Origin: Ruminococcus sp.
GTDB lineage: Bacteria; Bacillota; Clostridia; Oscillospirales; Ruminococcaceae
Assembly (NCBI GenBank): GCA_029062165.1
Contig: JAIDQQ010000024.1
Coordinates: forward strand, 186,001 to 250,000
Direction: 5' to 3'
DNA: 64,000 nucleotides
Made by a program: the position numbers and the translations under genes. Each line of letters begins with the position of its first letter. The stretch's first letter is position 1. Below, one piece after another: positions 24,564 to 32,934 of this stretch. Under the pieces are notes generated by a model that was not told the DNA's origin, did no database searches, and saw only the letters and a list, made by a program, of their open reading frames with translations.

Positions 24564-25553
24564 TTACTTTTCAGACGAATCTTTTTTCTTGTTCTGCTTT
24601 CTTTTTCTGTACATCTCGTCCGTTTCCTTTGCAATGTATATAGGACGGTGTTTGGTTTCGAGATAGGTTTTTGACAGATACTGTCCGAGTATGCCAGTAC
24701 AGAATAACTGTAATCCGCTTAACATGAAGATGACACATATAGTAGTAGGATAACCGCTGACTTCCTCACCAAAAACGAGAGTTTTAATAACGGTAATTAT
24801 TATCAGTATGAATGATATTATACAGCTTAAAATACCTAACAGTGAAGATATTGCAAGCGGTGCGGTAGAAAATGCCATTATTCCCTCAAGCGAATACTTG
24901 AAAAGTCCCCAGAATGACCATGATGTAGTACCTATTGAACGTTCTACATTTTCGTATGGCAGATATTTCACATTGAATCCTACCCAGCTGAATATACCCT
25001 TTGAAAATCTGTTATATTCTGACATTTCAAGAATGGAATCAACCATCTGCCTTGTCATGAAGCGGAAATCCTGAGCACCATCAACTATTTCCGTCTGTGA
25101 AATCTTGTTCATTATCTTATAGAACTGCATTGCAAACCATGAACGTATTTTTGATTCGCCTTTACGGTTTATACGGCGTGTTGTGGCACAGTCGTATTCG
25201 CCGTCCTTGACATAGCTGTACATCTCCGGAAGAAATTTAGGTGGATGCTGTAAATCGGCGTCCATTACAACCACGTAATCGCCTTTAGCGTTTTTAAGTC
25301 CGGCGTACATACCGGATTCCTTACCGAAATTTCTTGAAAAAGAAATATATCTTACCCGTTTGTCCATATCGGCAAGCTGTCGGAATACTTCAAGTGTCTT
25401 GTCCTTTGAACCGTCATTTATGAAAAGATATTCAAATTCAAGTTCCGGATAGTCTTCTGACATCTGATTTGTGACTTTTGTTATTTCCTTATAGAATACA
25501 GGCAATACTTCTTCTTCGTTGTAGCAAGGTACTACTACTGAAACGAGTTTCAT
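24564..25553 (-). CDS. Family 2 glycosyltransferase, DPM1/GtrB type
   Basis: 329 residues. GT-A domain with VVVPCYNEEEVLPVFY at the start, the nucleotide-metal motif VVMDADLQHPP (DxD) and SRNFGKESGMYAGL. Two membrane helices (about 235-260 and 270-295) close the protein. Members transfer a sugar from a nucleotide donor to a polyprenyl phosphate, feeding cell-wall or teichoic-acid decoration. It is the first gene after the minus-strand promoter and precedes the WG-repeat-like gene by 18 bases. Confidence 0.9.
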   Translation of the reverse strand: MKLVSVVVPCYNEEEVLPVFYKEITKVTNQMSEDYPELEFEYLFINDGSKDKTLEVFRQLADMDKRVRYISFSRNFGKESGMYAGLKNAKGDYVVVMDADLQHPPKFLPEMYSYVKDGEYDCATTRRINRKGESKIRSWFAMQFYKIMNKISQTEIVDGAQDFRFMTRQMVDSILEMSEYNRFSKGIFSWVGFNVKYLPYENVERSIGTTSWSFWGLFKYSLEGIMAFSTAPLAISSLLGILSCIISFILIIITVIKTLVFGEEVSGYPTTICVIFMLSGLQLFCTGILGQYLSKTYLETKHRPIYIAKETDEMYRKRKQNKKKDSSEK

Positions 25554-25594
25554 TTAATTCCCCCTGACTTTTTTTTAATTAATAATACACTATA

Positions 25595-25623
25595 ATAATA
25601 CACCAAAACGCCGGATAATGCAA
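25595..25623 (-). promoter_or_regulatory. Promoter of the glycosyltransferase and possibly of the purine cluster
   Basis: Minus strand TTGCAT, 17 bases, TATTAT, about 40 bases before the glycosyltransferase start. No other strong minus-strand promoter was seen up to purE. Between the two divergent promoters (25624-25820) the sequence is AT-rich without an obvious operator. Confidence 0.6.
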
Positions 25624-25820
25624 GAGTAATTTTCGATATTTTATAATTTTTTGCTTTTATATAAAATATTTAATGATTTTTCCGGAAATATTATCGTCAT
25701 TTTAAGGAAAAATTTTAAATCTTATATGTTGTTTCTGACGAAAATGTCAATAACATTTTGTTGTTTTTACCGAAAATTTTCTTTAAAGTATAATTATTAG
25801 TGCAAAATTTTCAGAAAGTG

Positions 25821-25849
25821 TTGATTTTTTGTGCTTTGTATTGTATAAT
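25821..25849 (+). promoter_or_regulatory. Sigma-A promoter of the acidic-repeat operon
   Basis: TTGATT, 17 bases, TATAAT. The leader of about 100 bases contains three short hairpins (CACG/CGTG at 25867, TTCACT/AGTGAA at 25899, GTAC/GTAC at 25922) before the ribosome binding site. Confidence 0.75.
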
Positions 25850-25955
25850 GTATATGTATTATGTGGCACGTCTGAAACGTGTTCCGGAAAAATCGGTGTT
25901 CACTGCCTTAAAGTGAAAAATGTACAGAAATTGTACGGAAAGGAAAGTTTTTTAT

Positions 25956-28286
25956 ATGGATATTACTCTTGTAACCTCTATTATGAATGATGATGTTCAT
26001 GGTACGGACAATGACAAAAAAACCGGCTGTGGTATAAATCTGCAAAAAGGCGATAACATAAATAAATATCGTCGTGGTGGGAAAACTTCTGACCTTAAGG
26101 ACATTACCTGCGAAAGATGTAAAAACGCTTTCGCAAAAAAAATGATTAAAGCCGATAAAAAAGAAATGGCACGTCTTCTAAAGGAAGAAAAACAACGTGA
26201 AAAAATGGGTCTCGCTGATGAGGGTATAATACCACTCGGTGGTACTACCGCAAAAATAACTTCTGCACCTAATGCCAAAGCACCGGCTTCAGAACCTGAA
26301 CCTGCTCCTGTACCGTTTGAAAGAAATCCTAATCCTAAAAAGCGTCCGGAAAAAACTATAGTCGGTACAGGTGTTGCACTCGACAGCACTCTTGCACAGT
26401 TCAATATAAAACCTGCTCCCGAACCTGAAAAACCTGCTCCGTCTCCTGCACCTGAACCGCCTAAGCCGAAAAATAATTTACAGGACGATTTTCTTTCACA
26501 GTTTGCGATTAACATTCCTGCCAACAATGATTACGAATCACAGACTATAACTCCGGACGCACCCGAAGAATCAATTGACTTTTCTACTATCAATCCACCG
26601 CCTTACGAAGAAAATCTCGATTTGCCACCCGCTGAAAATGAAGTACCAGTTGGCATTATCGACGATGACGACGTTATGAAGATGTTCGCTTACGGAAATG
26701 TAAAGGCTTCTGAAAGTCAGTCACCGGCAGTTGATAGCTCCGATTATTATGAAGAATCTGATTATAATTACGAAACGGATTATACTTCTGAATCTGAATC
26801 CATACAGGAAACTTCTTCCGGTACAGACTGGGATTCCGTTGCAAATAAACTTTTCGGCATAGAGAATCCACAGCCCGAAGAACTCGAAGAACCGGAAGAA
26901 ATGTCAGATATTGAACTGCCCTCACTGGACGAACTTTCACAGGAACTTGAGCCTGTACAGGAATACAGTACACCGGAAATTGAAAATATAGAACTGCCAT
27001 CACTTGACGACATGACACCTGCATCTGAATCTGTTCCGGAATATACCACACCGGAAATTGAAGATATTGAACTGCCATCCCTTGACGATGTTACACCGGC
27101 ATCTGAATCTGTTCAGGAATATTCTGCACCGGAACTTGACGACATAGAATTACCCAACATTGAAACTGAAACACAGGAATATAATTATGAATATGAATCT
27201 GAATATAATACACCTGTCCTTGACGATATAGACGTTCCGGAAGTTGAAGAAGCTGAAACTTATGAAGAAGAATACGAAGAAGAGGTTACGGAAATTCCCG
27301 ATTATGAGGAAGCTGAAACTGTTCCGGAAAATATAACACTTCCGTCCCTTGACGATATGGCGGAACTCATGGAGCAGGAAGAGCCTGTTGAGGAGGAAAT
27401 CTATGAATCAGGCGATTTCTATGAAGAAGATGTTGAAGAACCTGTACAGCCGGTACAGCAGACACCACCACCGCCGATACAGTCGCCTTATCCGCAACAA
27501 CCAATATATCCGCAACAACCTGTATATCCACAGCAACAGGCATATCCGCAACAACCTATGTATCAGCAACAAAATATGATAGGTCAGGTTATGAACGTAC
27601 CACAGTTTAACGGTTATGACCAGAATAATCAGCCAATATATACATACGTACCCATGCAGTTGACAGGCTATGGTCCTAACGGTCAGCCTATATATATGCC
27701 TTTGAATATGCAACAGCCATACGGACAGCCGTTCCCACAACCTGTTCAGCCTGTACAGCCGAATGTAGCACCAGTAACACCTGTTACACCGGCTACTCCG
27801 AAAACCGATAACAGACCTCTTACACCTGGTCAGAAAATTGCCGCCGCTGCTGCCGCTAAAGGTGGTATGCCTGCAACATCTGCCAATGTATCGAAAATTT
27901 CCGTACATGAACACAGTAAATCAACTTCACAGGTGTTCATAAATGCTATTGCGGAATCCAAAGAATACGCTAACAAAAGTCTTACGGAAACACAGGGAAA
28001 TTCCGCAAGAAATATGCCTGTACTTAATTCTATTGAAGATATGCTTTCCGCTATGGGTGACAACTCCGAAAAGGAAAAACGTATGCAAAAGGAAAAAATG
28101 CAGAAAAATGTTCCTGTATATCAGGAGTATAAAGCATCTTCAAATAATAAAGTCCGTACACAGCCTAAGTCCACTAAACCTGCTGAACCTGCGAGACCTC
28201 TCACCAAGGCGGAGTTAAGGGAAAAGAAAAAACAGGAAAAAATTGACGCTAAATTCAAGAAAGACCTCGCCAAGAAAGGATTTTAA
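25956..28286 (+). CDS. Large acidic repeat protein with Cys motif and Pro/Gln-rich region
   Basis: 776 residues, not recognised as a named family. N-terminus: a possible metal site with Cys25 (TGCGINL) and a CxxC at 52-55 (TCERCKNAF), then a basic helix. Middle: Pro/Glu-rich, then six related acidic units around IELPSLDD. Next, a Pro/Gln/Tyr-rich stretch (QQPIYPQQPVYPQQ). End: the segment MPVLNSIEDMLSAMGDN, shared with the next gene, and a strongly basic tail (KKQEKIDAKFKKDL). No signal peptide or membrane helix, so cytoplasmic and mostly disordered; scaffold is a guess. AAGGAAAG precedes the ATG at 25956; the track start at 25920 has no such site. Confidence 0.7.
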   Translation: MDITLVTSIMNDDVHGTDNDKKTGCGINLQKGDNINKYRRGGKTSDLKDITCERCKNAFAKKMIKADKKEMARLLKEEKQREKMGLADEGIIPLGGTTAKITSAPNAKAPASEPEPAPVPFERNPNPKKRPEKTIVGTGVALDSTLAQFNIKPAPEPEKPAPSPAPEPPKPKNNLQDDFLSQFAINIPANNDYESQTITPDAPEESIDFSTINPPPYEENLDLPPAENEVPVGIIDDDDVMKMFAYGNVKASESQSPAVDSSDYYEESDYNYETDYTSESESIQETSSGTDWDSVANKLFGIENPQPEELEEPEEMSDIELPSLDELSQELEPVQEYSTPEIENIELPSLDDMTPASESVPEYTTPEIEDIELPSLDDVTPASESVQEYSAPELDDIELPNIETETQEYNYEYESEYNTPVLDDIDVPEVEEAETYEEEYEEEVTEIPDYEEAETVPENITLPSLDDMAELMEQEEPVEEEIYESGDFYEEDVEEPVQPVQQTPPPPIQSPYPQQPIYPQQPVYPQQQAYPQQPMYQQQNMIGQVMNVPQFNGYDQNNQPIYTYVPMQLTGYGPNGQPIYMPLNMQQPYGQPFPQPVQPVQPNVAPVTPVTPATPKTDNRPLTPGQKIAAAAAAKGGMPATSANVSKISVHEHSKSTSQVFINAIAESKEYANKSLTETQGNSARNMPVLNSIEDMLSAMGDNSEKEKRMQKEKMQKNVPVYQEYKASSNNKVRTQPKSTKPAEPARPLTKAELREKKKQEKIDAKFKKDLAKKGF
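26907..27365 (+). repeat. Coding repeats IELPSLDD
   Basis: Six units of the pattern (E/D)IELPSLD(D/E) or a variant: DIELPSLDEL, NIELPSLDDM, DIELPSLDDV, DIELPNIE, DIDVPEVE and NITLPSLDDM. Three of them are followed by a 22-residue repeat with VxEY(S/T)(T/A)PE. The evenly spaced acidic-hydrophobic units could be binding sites for one partner. Confidence 0.8.
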
Positions 28287-28292
28287 TAAATA

Positions 28293-28553
28293 ATGACCCG
28301 TGACGAACTTTATAAAGAACTCCGGCGGATTATCAGTGAAGAAACTAAGAAATCTGCTGATATAATCACCGAAAGATGTATGGAACTTATAACGGACTAT
28401 ACAACGGAATCTGTACCGGAATTTCTGCCTGACGACTATGAACCACCTTGTACTATGCCGGTACTTGATTCTGTTGAGGATATTATTTCAGCTATGTCGG
28501 GGAACTTTGAAAAAGTCCGTCAGGAAGTAAACAACAAAAATAATAATTCGTGA
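28293..28553 (+). CDS. Small acidic partner protein sharing a motif with its neighbour
   Basis: 86 residues, not recognised. The first 40 residues are helical and charged. The C-terminal part has PCTMPVLDSVEDIISAM, matching MPVLNSIEDMLSAM in the large upstream protein. It lies 6 bases after the large gene's stop. Only a weak AAAGGA at 28276-28281 precedes it, so coupling is likely. Confidence 0.65.
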   Translation: MTRDELYKELRRIISEETKKSADIITERCMELITDYTTESVPEFLPDDYEPPCTMPVLDSVEDIISAMSGNFEKVRQEVNNKNNNS

Positions 28554-28568
28554 AATGAGGAAATAAAA

Positions 28569-29615
28569 ATGTCATATGATGAAATACTTGCCGACCTTAA
28601 GGCGAAACTTACTGACGATATTCAGGGTAATGACAGATTTTTAAGACAGGAAGCCGAAAGATTCGCAAGGTTAGGAAACATGGACGGCGTTAAGGCTGTC
28701 GGTGAATTACTGGTTGAAAATATGCCGGAAGAAGAAATCGAGGAAATAAAACGTATAACACATCTTGACGGTGTAAGCCTTGATACCGTACACAAACAGA
28801 TTGTTGAAATGATAAACAAACACAACGTCGTTGAAGCAAAGCCACTCGCCGAAAGACTTTACAAGAAAATAACCGTCGAATTTAAGGAAACAGATAAAGC
28901 TAAATTTGTTTCCACAAGAAATCCGTTTGAAGATAATCTGTTGCAGATTTTATTCAAACAGGATAAAACATTGAACCGTTCGCCGTTTGACCTCGCTGTA
29001 TATCTTACGACTTATGCGTATATACTCACTGAAACCGGTTCACCGTATGATGCCATACCTGTTCTGCGACGTGCCATTGAATTTAATCCGGTAGACTGTG
29101 CGCCAATGTTTGAACTCGCTGAAGTATATAAACTTCTCGGCAACAGAAAACGACTTCTTGAAATAACACGTGATACTATAAATGTAGCTTCTTCGCCGGT
29201 TGCACTTGCAAGATGTTACGCCAATATGGGTTATATGCTGACCGATTCCGGCGATTTCGACGATGCTTCCGGATTCTATCAGGCAAGTACAATGATGTAT
29301 CCACACAAGATGATTCCGTATGAAATGAGCCACCTCGCACAGCTTAAAGGTTCACCGCTTAGACAGTATACAAATGAGGAAATAACAAAAATTTTCGCAA
29401 AATATGATATGAAATTCGGATTTAATCCGGAAGTAGTAAGAGTAGCCTCGGAACTGGCTGCTTATTACCTCGGCGAAAGAAATATACCTAACGCCCTCAA
29501 CGCTCTCAAGATGACTTACAACATGACCAGAGACGAAAATATAAAGAATATAATCCTCAAATATGAACCCGATGCTGAAAAACACCCTCTTGTACCGGAT
29601 GACAATAATAATTAA
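28569..29615 (+). CDS. TPR-repeat protein
   Basis: 348 residues, soluble. The region about 130-260 has helix pairs typical of tetratricopeptide repeats (SPYDAIPVLRRAIEFNPVDC, ARCYANMGYMLTDSGDFDDA). TPR domains bind short peptide motifs, which fits the motif-rich proteins encoded just upstream. The ribosome binding site is ATGAGGAAATAAAA, seven bases before the ATG. It is the last gene of the operon, followed by a strong terminator. Confidence 0.75.
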   Translation: MSYDEILADLKAKLTDDIQGNDRFLRQEAERFARLGNMDGVKAVGELLVENMPEEEIEEIKRITHLDGVSLDTVHKQIVEMINKHNVVEAKPLAERLYKKITVEFKETDKAKFVSTRNPFEDNLLQILFKQDKTLNRSPFDLAVYLTTYAYILTETGSPYDAIPVLRRAIEFNPVDCAPMFELAEVYKLLGNRKRLLEITRDTINVASSPVALARCYANMGYMLTDSGDFDDASGFYQASTMMYPHKMIPYEMSHLAQLKGSPLRQYTNEEITKIFAKYDMKFGFNPEVVRVASELAAYYLGERNIPNALNALKMTYNMTRDENIKNIILKYEPDAEKHPLVPDDNNN

Positions 29616-29620
29616 ATGAT

Positions 29621-29667
29621 ATTTCCGGAGTGTCTCTCTTTTTCAGACATTCCGGAAATTTTTTCAG
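29621..29667 (+). terminator. Terminator of the acidic-repeat operon
   Basis: ATTTCCGGAGTGTCT and AGACATTCCGGAAAT form a 15-bp stem with one wobble pair and end in TTTTTT. Confidence 0.9.
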
Positions 29668-29686
29668 AAAAATTTAACAATAACAC

Positions 29687-29715
29687 TTGACAAATGAAAA
29701 TTTTTTTGATATAAT
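29687..29715 (+). promoter_or_regulatory. Perfect consensus promoter before the tail-like genes
   Basis: TTGACA, 17 bases, TATAAT. Predicted start near 29722, only 20 bases past the previous terminator. Confidence 0.88.
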
Positions 29716-29721
29716 AGATAT

Positions 29722-29895
29722 GTAATGAAAAGTTCTTATGTTTTCATAAAAAATAATTACTTATTTTTCATGAAGTTTTTAATTTTTGCTTGTTCCAACT
29801 CTTTTTTTCATAAAATTTTCCTTTTATCTTTTTTGAACTTTTTGTTAATTTTCAGCCTTATTCAACGGTTTTCCGCTGAATAGGGCGTTTTTTTT
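29722..29895 (+). ncRNA. Transcribed leader or small RNA ending in a terminator
   Basis: Between the promoter and the first tail-like gene lies a T-rich leader. It ends in a strong terminator: GCCTTATTCA paired with TGAATAGGGC plus inner CGG/CCG around TTTT (29855-29886), then nine T. An early hairpin ATGAAAA/TTTTCAT starts at 29725. The leader also holds an open frame of 52 codons (29725-29883, MKSSYVFIKNNYLFF...), hydrophobic, with its stop inside the terminator stem. As T-rich DNA has few stops, that frame may be chance. The layout fits an attenuator or a stand-alone small RNA. Confidence 0.5.
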
Positions 29896-29960
29896 GACCT
29901 CTTATGAAGGCAGATACTGCGGAACTGCTTTTATTATATTTTTTTAAGGAGCTGGTTTTT

Positions 29961-30650
29961 TTGGATATTTTTGCAAGAGGGAAGAATATTCCTACGTATT
30001 CTTTCGGGAATCTTTTTGTAGAGGGTGAAAAATTTGCCGATACGATAAATATTTTACTCGAACGCTTTTATAACAATACCGATATAAGCGGTTATAAGTT
30101 TATGATAGTCGGACTTACAGAAGACAATTACGAAGCAAATCAGGTTATAATTCCGGAAATCACTGACGATAATTCAGTACGTATCAAATGGAACGTATCG
30201 GAAGATTTTACCGCACGTGCCGGAAAACTTCGTCTTGAACTCCGTGCATTCGAGGAAACGGACGGCGTTATAAATACCGTAATAAAATACGATATGTCAC
30301 CGGTAAACGTCAAGCCTACACTTAACGGTAAAAATGAACCTCTTCCAGATACGAACGAACAGTTTATAAACCATATGGCAGTAGTTACCGGTGAATGTCT
30401 CGGACAGTTACAGGACAGTGTTAATTCCGCAAACGTAGGACTTCAGGACGTTGTAAATAATTTCAATGTATGGGTACAAGGTCAGCTTAATTCTTTCAAT
30501 ATCGAGGAAACAAAAAAACGTCTCGACGATATGGAAGCCGATACTGCTGTATACCTTGCAAGACCTGAAGTTATTCCCGTGACACGTTCTGAATACGATT
30601 CAATCGGACATAAGAAAAATGCACTTTATGTCATAACAGAGGAGGACTGA
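29961..30650 (+). CDS. Phage-tail or baseplate-like protein, TTG start
   Basis: 229 residues. The first ~120 residues are beta-rich and resemble the N-terminal domain of BppU-type baseplate proteins; a helical middle (QLQDSVNSANVGLQDVVNNFN) and a C-terminal end like phage fibre connectors (YDSIGHKKNALYVITEED) follow. The track start at 29904 lacks a ribosome binding site; AAGGAG stands 9 bases before TTG at 29961, giving an N-terminus DIFARGKNIP. It opens a trio of tail-like genes with no other phage genes nearby. Confidence 0.6.
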   Translation: MDIFARGKNIPTYSFGNLFVEGEKFADTINILLERFYNNTDISGYKFMIVGLTEDNYEANQVIIPEITDDNSVRIKWNVSEDFTARAGKLRLELRAFEETDGVINTVIKYDMSPVNVKPTLNGKNEPLPDTNEQFINHMAVVTGECLGQLQDSVNSANVGLQDVVNNFNVWVQGQLNSFNIEETKKRLDDMEADTAVYLARPEVIPVTRSEYDSIGHKKNALYVITEED

Positions 30651-30657
30651 TTTTTTT

Positions 30658-31599
30658 ATGAAAGGTAAAGGAACTTCTGAAAATCCGTATATCATAATGA
30701 CCGCTGATGATTTATTTTCCATGTCGGAAACAGGCGGTAATGATACTTATTTTTCACTCGGTACAGATATAGATTTCAATAATACGCCTTATGCCGAAAA
30801 TTTCATGCCGATACCTCTTAACTGTAAGAAACTTTCCGGAAACAGTCACGTAATAAGGAATGTAAATTACGTTACACCCGACGGTAATGCGAGTATGTTT
30901 GTTTTAACAGGCGAAACACAAAATATAACAATCGAAAACCTTTATATCGAAAATATAAGACTCTCCGGAAAAAATGTTTTTCTTTTCGGAAATTCCGGAA
31001 AAAACAACAGTATTTCACTTAAACACTGTACAGTAGTAATGAATGATATGATAATACTTGATGCAACGTCAGCAGACGAAAATTACAGACACTGTATAGT
31101 ACATGATGACGGTATTGCAGTTTCGGCGGATTACTGTACATTTGTAATAAAAGCACAGTCCTACAGGATATATCCGTTTTTTTCCGGAGACAGAATTTCA
31201 CATACACAGCTTAATCTTGAAATATATGCCAATGCCTTTGCCGGTACTACAGGCGGATATAATTCAATGATAACTGATTCAGTAGTTTCTGATTCGTATT
31301 TCTTCGTAAACATTGCAAGTAATAAAACTTCCGGTCTTGTGGCTGTTGATTTTTCTTCACATACGTGTAAGTTCAGCGGTTGTTATCTCGTATGTGATGT
31401 ATGTTCAGTAGTACTTAATGTCTACTGGTACGGCGAAATACAAAGTACATGTTTCTATGATATTGACGTATTACGGAAAAATAATCAGATTGCACTGGTT
31501 GACGGCGATAATCTGAAAAATATCCGCAGGCTTACAACTCAACAGTGTAAAGATGCTGAATATCTTCGTTCAATAGGATTCAGTTGTATGGGGGCATAA
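30658..31599 (+). CDS. Beta-helix-like protein of the tail-like trio
   Basis: 313 residues. The N-terminus (KGKGTSENPYIIMTADDLF) is the usual opening of GLUG-type or right-handed beta-helix proteins, followed by repeated short strands with stacked Asn (ENLYIENIRLSGKNVFLFGN). No signal peptide. Such proteins form phage fibres or bind sugars. GGAGGA lies before the ATG with a normal gap and the gene follows the previous one by 7 bases. Confidence 0.65.
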   Translation: MKGKGTSENPYIIMTADDLFSMSETGGNDTYFSLGTDIDFNNTPYAENFMPIPLNCKKLSGNSHVIRNVNYVTPDGNASMFVLTGETQNITIENLYIENIRLSGKNVFLFGNSGKNNSISLKHCTVVMNDMIILDATSADENYRHCIVHDDGIAVSADYCTFVIKAQSYRIYPFFSGDRISHTQLNLEIYANAFAGTTGGYNSMITDSVVSDSYFFVNIASNKTSGLVAVDFSSHTCKFSGCYLVCDVCSVVLNVYWYGEIQSTCFYDIDVLRKNNQIALVDGDNLKNIRRLTTQQCKDAEYLRSIGFSCMGA

Positions 31600-31601
31600 G
31601 T

Positions 31602-31898
31602 ATGAGTTTCTGTATTGATTCTGAAAAAAATAATGGTTATCCCTGTATTGAGGGCTTACCGGAAATGCCGTCAGCAGATATGAAAAAAAAATATCCTTAT
31701 GGCTATATGGTCTGTACGGACGGCAAAAACAATGGCTATCCTTATATACGTGAACTTAACAGTATATCCGTAGAAAAATTTTCAGTGCTTTATTTCGGCG
31801 GAAAACTTATCAGTGAAATGTATTATGACGGTAATTTCATTTCATGTGCATACTTCAATGAAAAAGAAGTATTCAGTATAAAATATATAAGAAGTTGA
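31602..31898 (+). CDS. Small repeat protein of the tail-like trio
   Basis: 98 residues with an internal repeat (KNNGYPCIEGLP and KNNGYPYIRELN), each starting after a short strand. No family recognised. I start at the ATG at 31602, two bases after the stop of the previous gene; the track start is internal to that gene. A bidirectional terminator follows. Confidence 0.6.
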   Translation: MSFCIDSEKNNGYPCIEGLPEMPSADMKKKYPYGYMVCTDGKNNGYPYIRELNSISVEKFSVLYFGGKLISEMYYDGNFISCAYFNEKEVFSIKYIRS

Positions 31899-31906
31899 TT
31901 TAACAA

Positions 31907-31939
31907 AAAACGGTACTTTTTTTATGAAAGTACCGTTTT
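31907..31939. terminator. Bidirectional terminator
   Basis: AAAACGGTACTTT and AAAGTACCGTTTT form a perfect 13-bp stem between the tail-like trio (plus) and the coaD operon (minus). Confidence 0.88.
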
Positions 31940-31943
31940 GTCT

Positions 31944-32432
31944 TTACATATTTTCGTCATTGTTCTTGAAAGTCGTGGAGGCTTTAAGATTTGCCCCTAT
32001 TCTTGCCTTTACGGCTTTTATGTTCTGGAGATTCTTTGTGTAGTGATTTTCAGCTTCGTTCAGCATTTTTGCGACTGCAAGGGCGGCATTCTGCTGAACA
32101 ACTTTGGAAGAATTTTGTGATTTGGTGAGAATTTCAATAGCTTTTTTTCGTGCTTCAACGACAATTTTTTCATGTTCCACAAGCTGTGCAGCCCTGTCTT
32201 CTGCACGACGGACTATATCTTCCGCACTTGCCTTGGCGTTACTTAGGATACGTTGGCTTTCACGTTCAATTTCCTTGGCTTCCTTGAGTTCCTGTGTCAT
32301 ATTAAGACGTACATCATTTACGAGTTCACGGAGACGTTCACCGTCAATTATTTTCTTATGCTGGACAAACGGTATAGAAGTTGAATTGTCAAGCAGTTCG
32401 TCTATTTCGTCGAGTATTTCTTCAATATTCAT
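31944..32432 (-). CDS. Coiled-coil protein linked to rsmD-coaD (ATPase subunit-like)
   Basis: 162 residues, almost wholly helical with long charged coiled-coil stretches (NAKASAEDIVRRAEDRAAQL), weakly like the V-type ATPase subunit H or DivIVA-like proteins. Proteins of this kind follow coaD in many Clostridia; the function is unknown. I start at 32432, where GAAAGGTAG precedes the ATG; the track form runs into coaD. Confidence 0.65.
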   Translation of the reverse strand: MNIEEILDEIDELLDNSTSIPFVQHKKIIDGERLRELVNDVRLNMTQELKEAKEIERESQRILSNAKASAEDIVRRAEDRAAQLVEHEKIVVEARKKAIEILTKSQNSSKVVQQNAALAVAKMLNEAENHYTKNLQNIKAVKARIGANLKASTTFKNNDENM

Positions 32433-32442
32433 GTTATAAAAT

Positions 32443-32934
32443 CTACCTTTCTTTAACAAGTCTCTGTTGTATATTTTCAAGAATCACTTCCGGTACAAAA
32501 TGACTTATATCACCGCCGAAATAAGCAATCTGCTTTACAACGCTTGAACTTAGATACATATTTTCCGAAGCAGTCGTGAGGAAAACTGTTTCTGCCTCCG
32601 GATAAAGTTTTTTGTTAGCAAGAGCCATCTGAAATTCGTATTCAAAATCGCTTACGGCACGCAGACCTTTTACAATGGCTACCGCCCCGACGTTCCGGAC
32701 GTAATCGGCGAGAAGACCGTCGAGAATGTCAATTACTACATTATCGAGATTATGTGTGACAGCTTCAATCATCAACATTCTTTCGGTTGCCGTGAAACTC
32801 GGTTCAGATTTTCCGGCATTTCGGGAAATAAGCACTATAACTTTATCGAAAAGTTTGGATGCTCTTGTAATTATATCAAGATGTCCTAAAGTCACAGGGT
32901 CAAAACTTCCTGGGCATACGGCTATTCTACGCAT
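32443..32934 (-). CDS. coaD: Phosphopantetheine adenylyltransferase
   Basis: 163 residues; fourth step of coenzyme A synthesis, ATP plus 4'-phosphopantetheine. The nucleotidyl-transferase start VCPGSFDPVTLGHLDII with the HxGH motif is clear, as is the LRAVSDFEYEFQMALANK stretch and the C-terminal YLSSSVVKQIA (ISSTxVR-like). Its ATG overlaps the end of rsmD by 8 bases, after GGAGGTG. Length is typical. Confidence 0.97.
   Translation of the reverse strand: MRRIAVCPGSFDPVTLGHLDIITRASKLFDKVIVLISRNAGKSEPSFTATERMLMIEAVTHNLDNVVIDILDGLLADYVRNVGAVAIVKGLRAVSDFEYEFQMALANKKLYPEAETVFLTTASENMYLSSSVVKQIAYFGGDISHFVPEVILENIQQRLVKER

Noticed and set aside
26674-27078. Minus-strand ORFs of 134 and 89 residues inside the acidic repeat gene
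   Set aside because: Shadows of the repeats on the other strand; low-complexity products and no ribosome binding sites.
27408-27914. 168-residue minus-strand ORF rich in Arg, Leu and Tyr
   Set aside because: Shadow of the Pro/Gln-rich part of 25956-28286; composition is that of a reverse complement.
29904-29960. ATG at 29904 as start of the tail-like gene
   Set aside because: No ribosome binding site and only nine bases after the T-run; AAGGAG before TTG 29961 is better.
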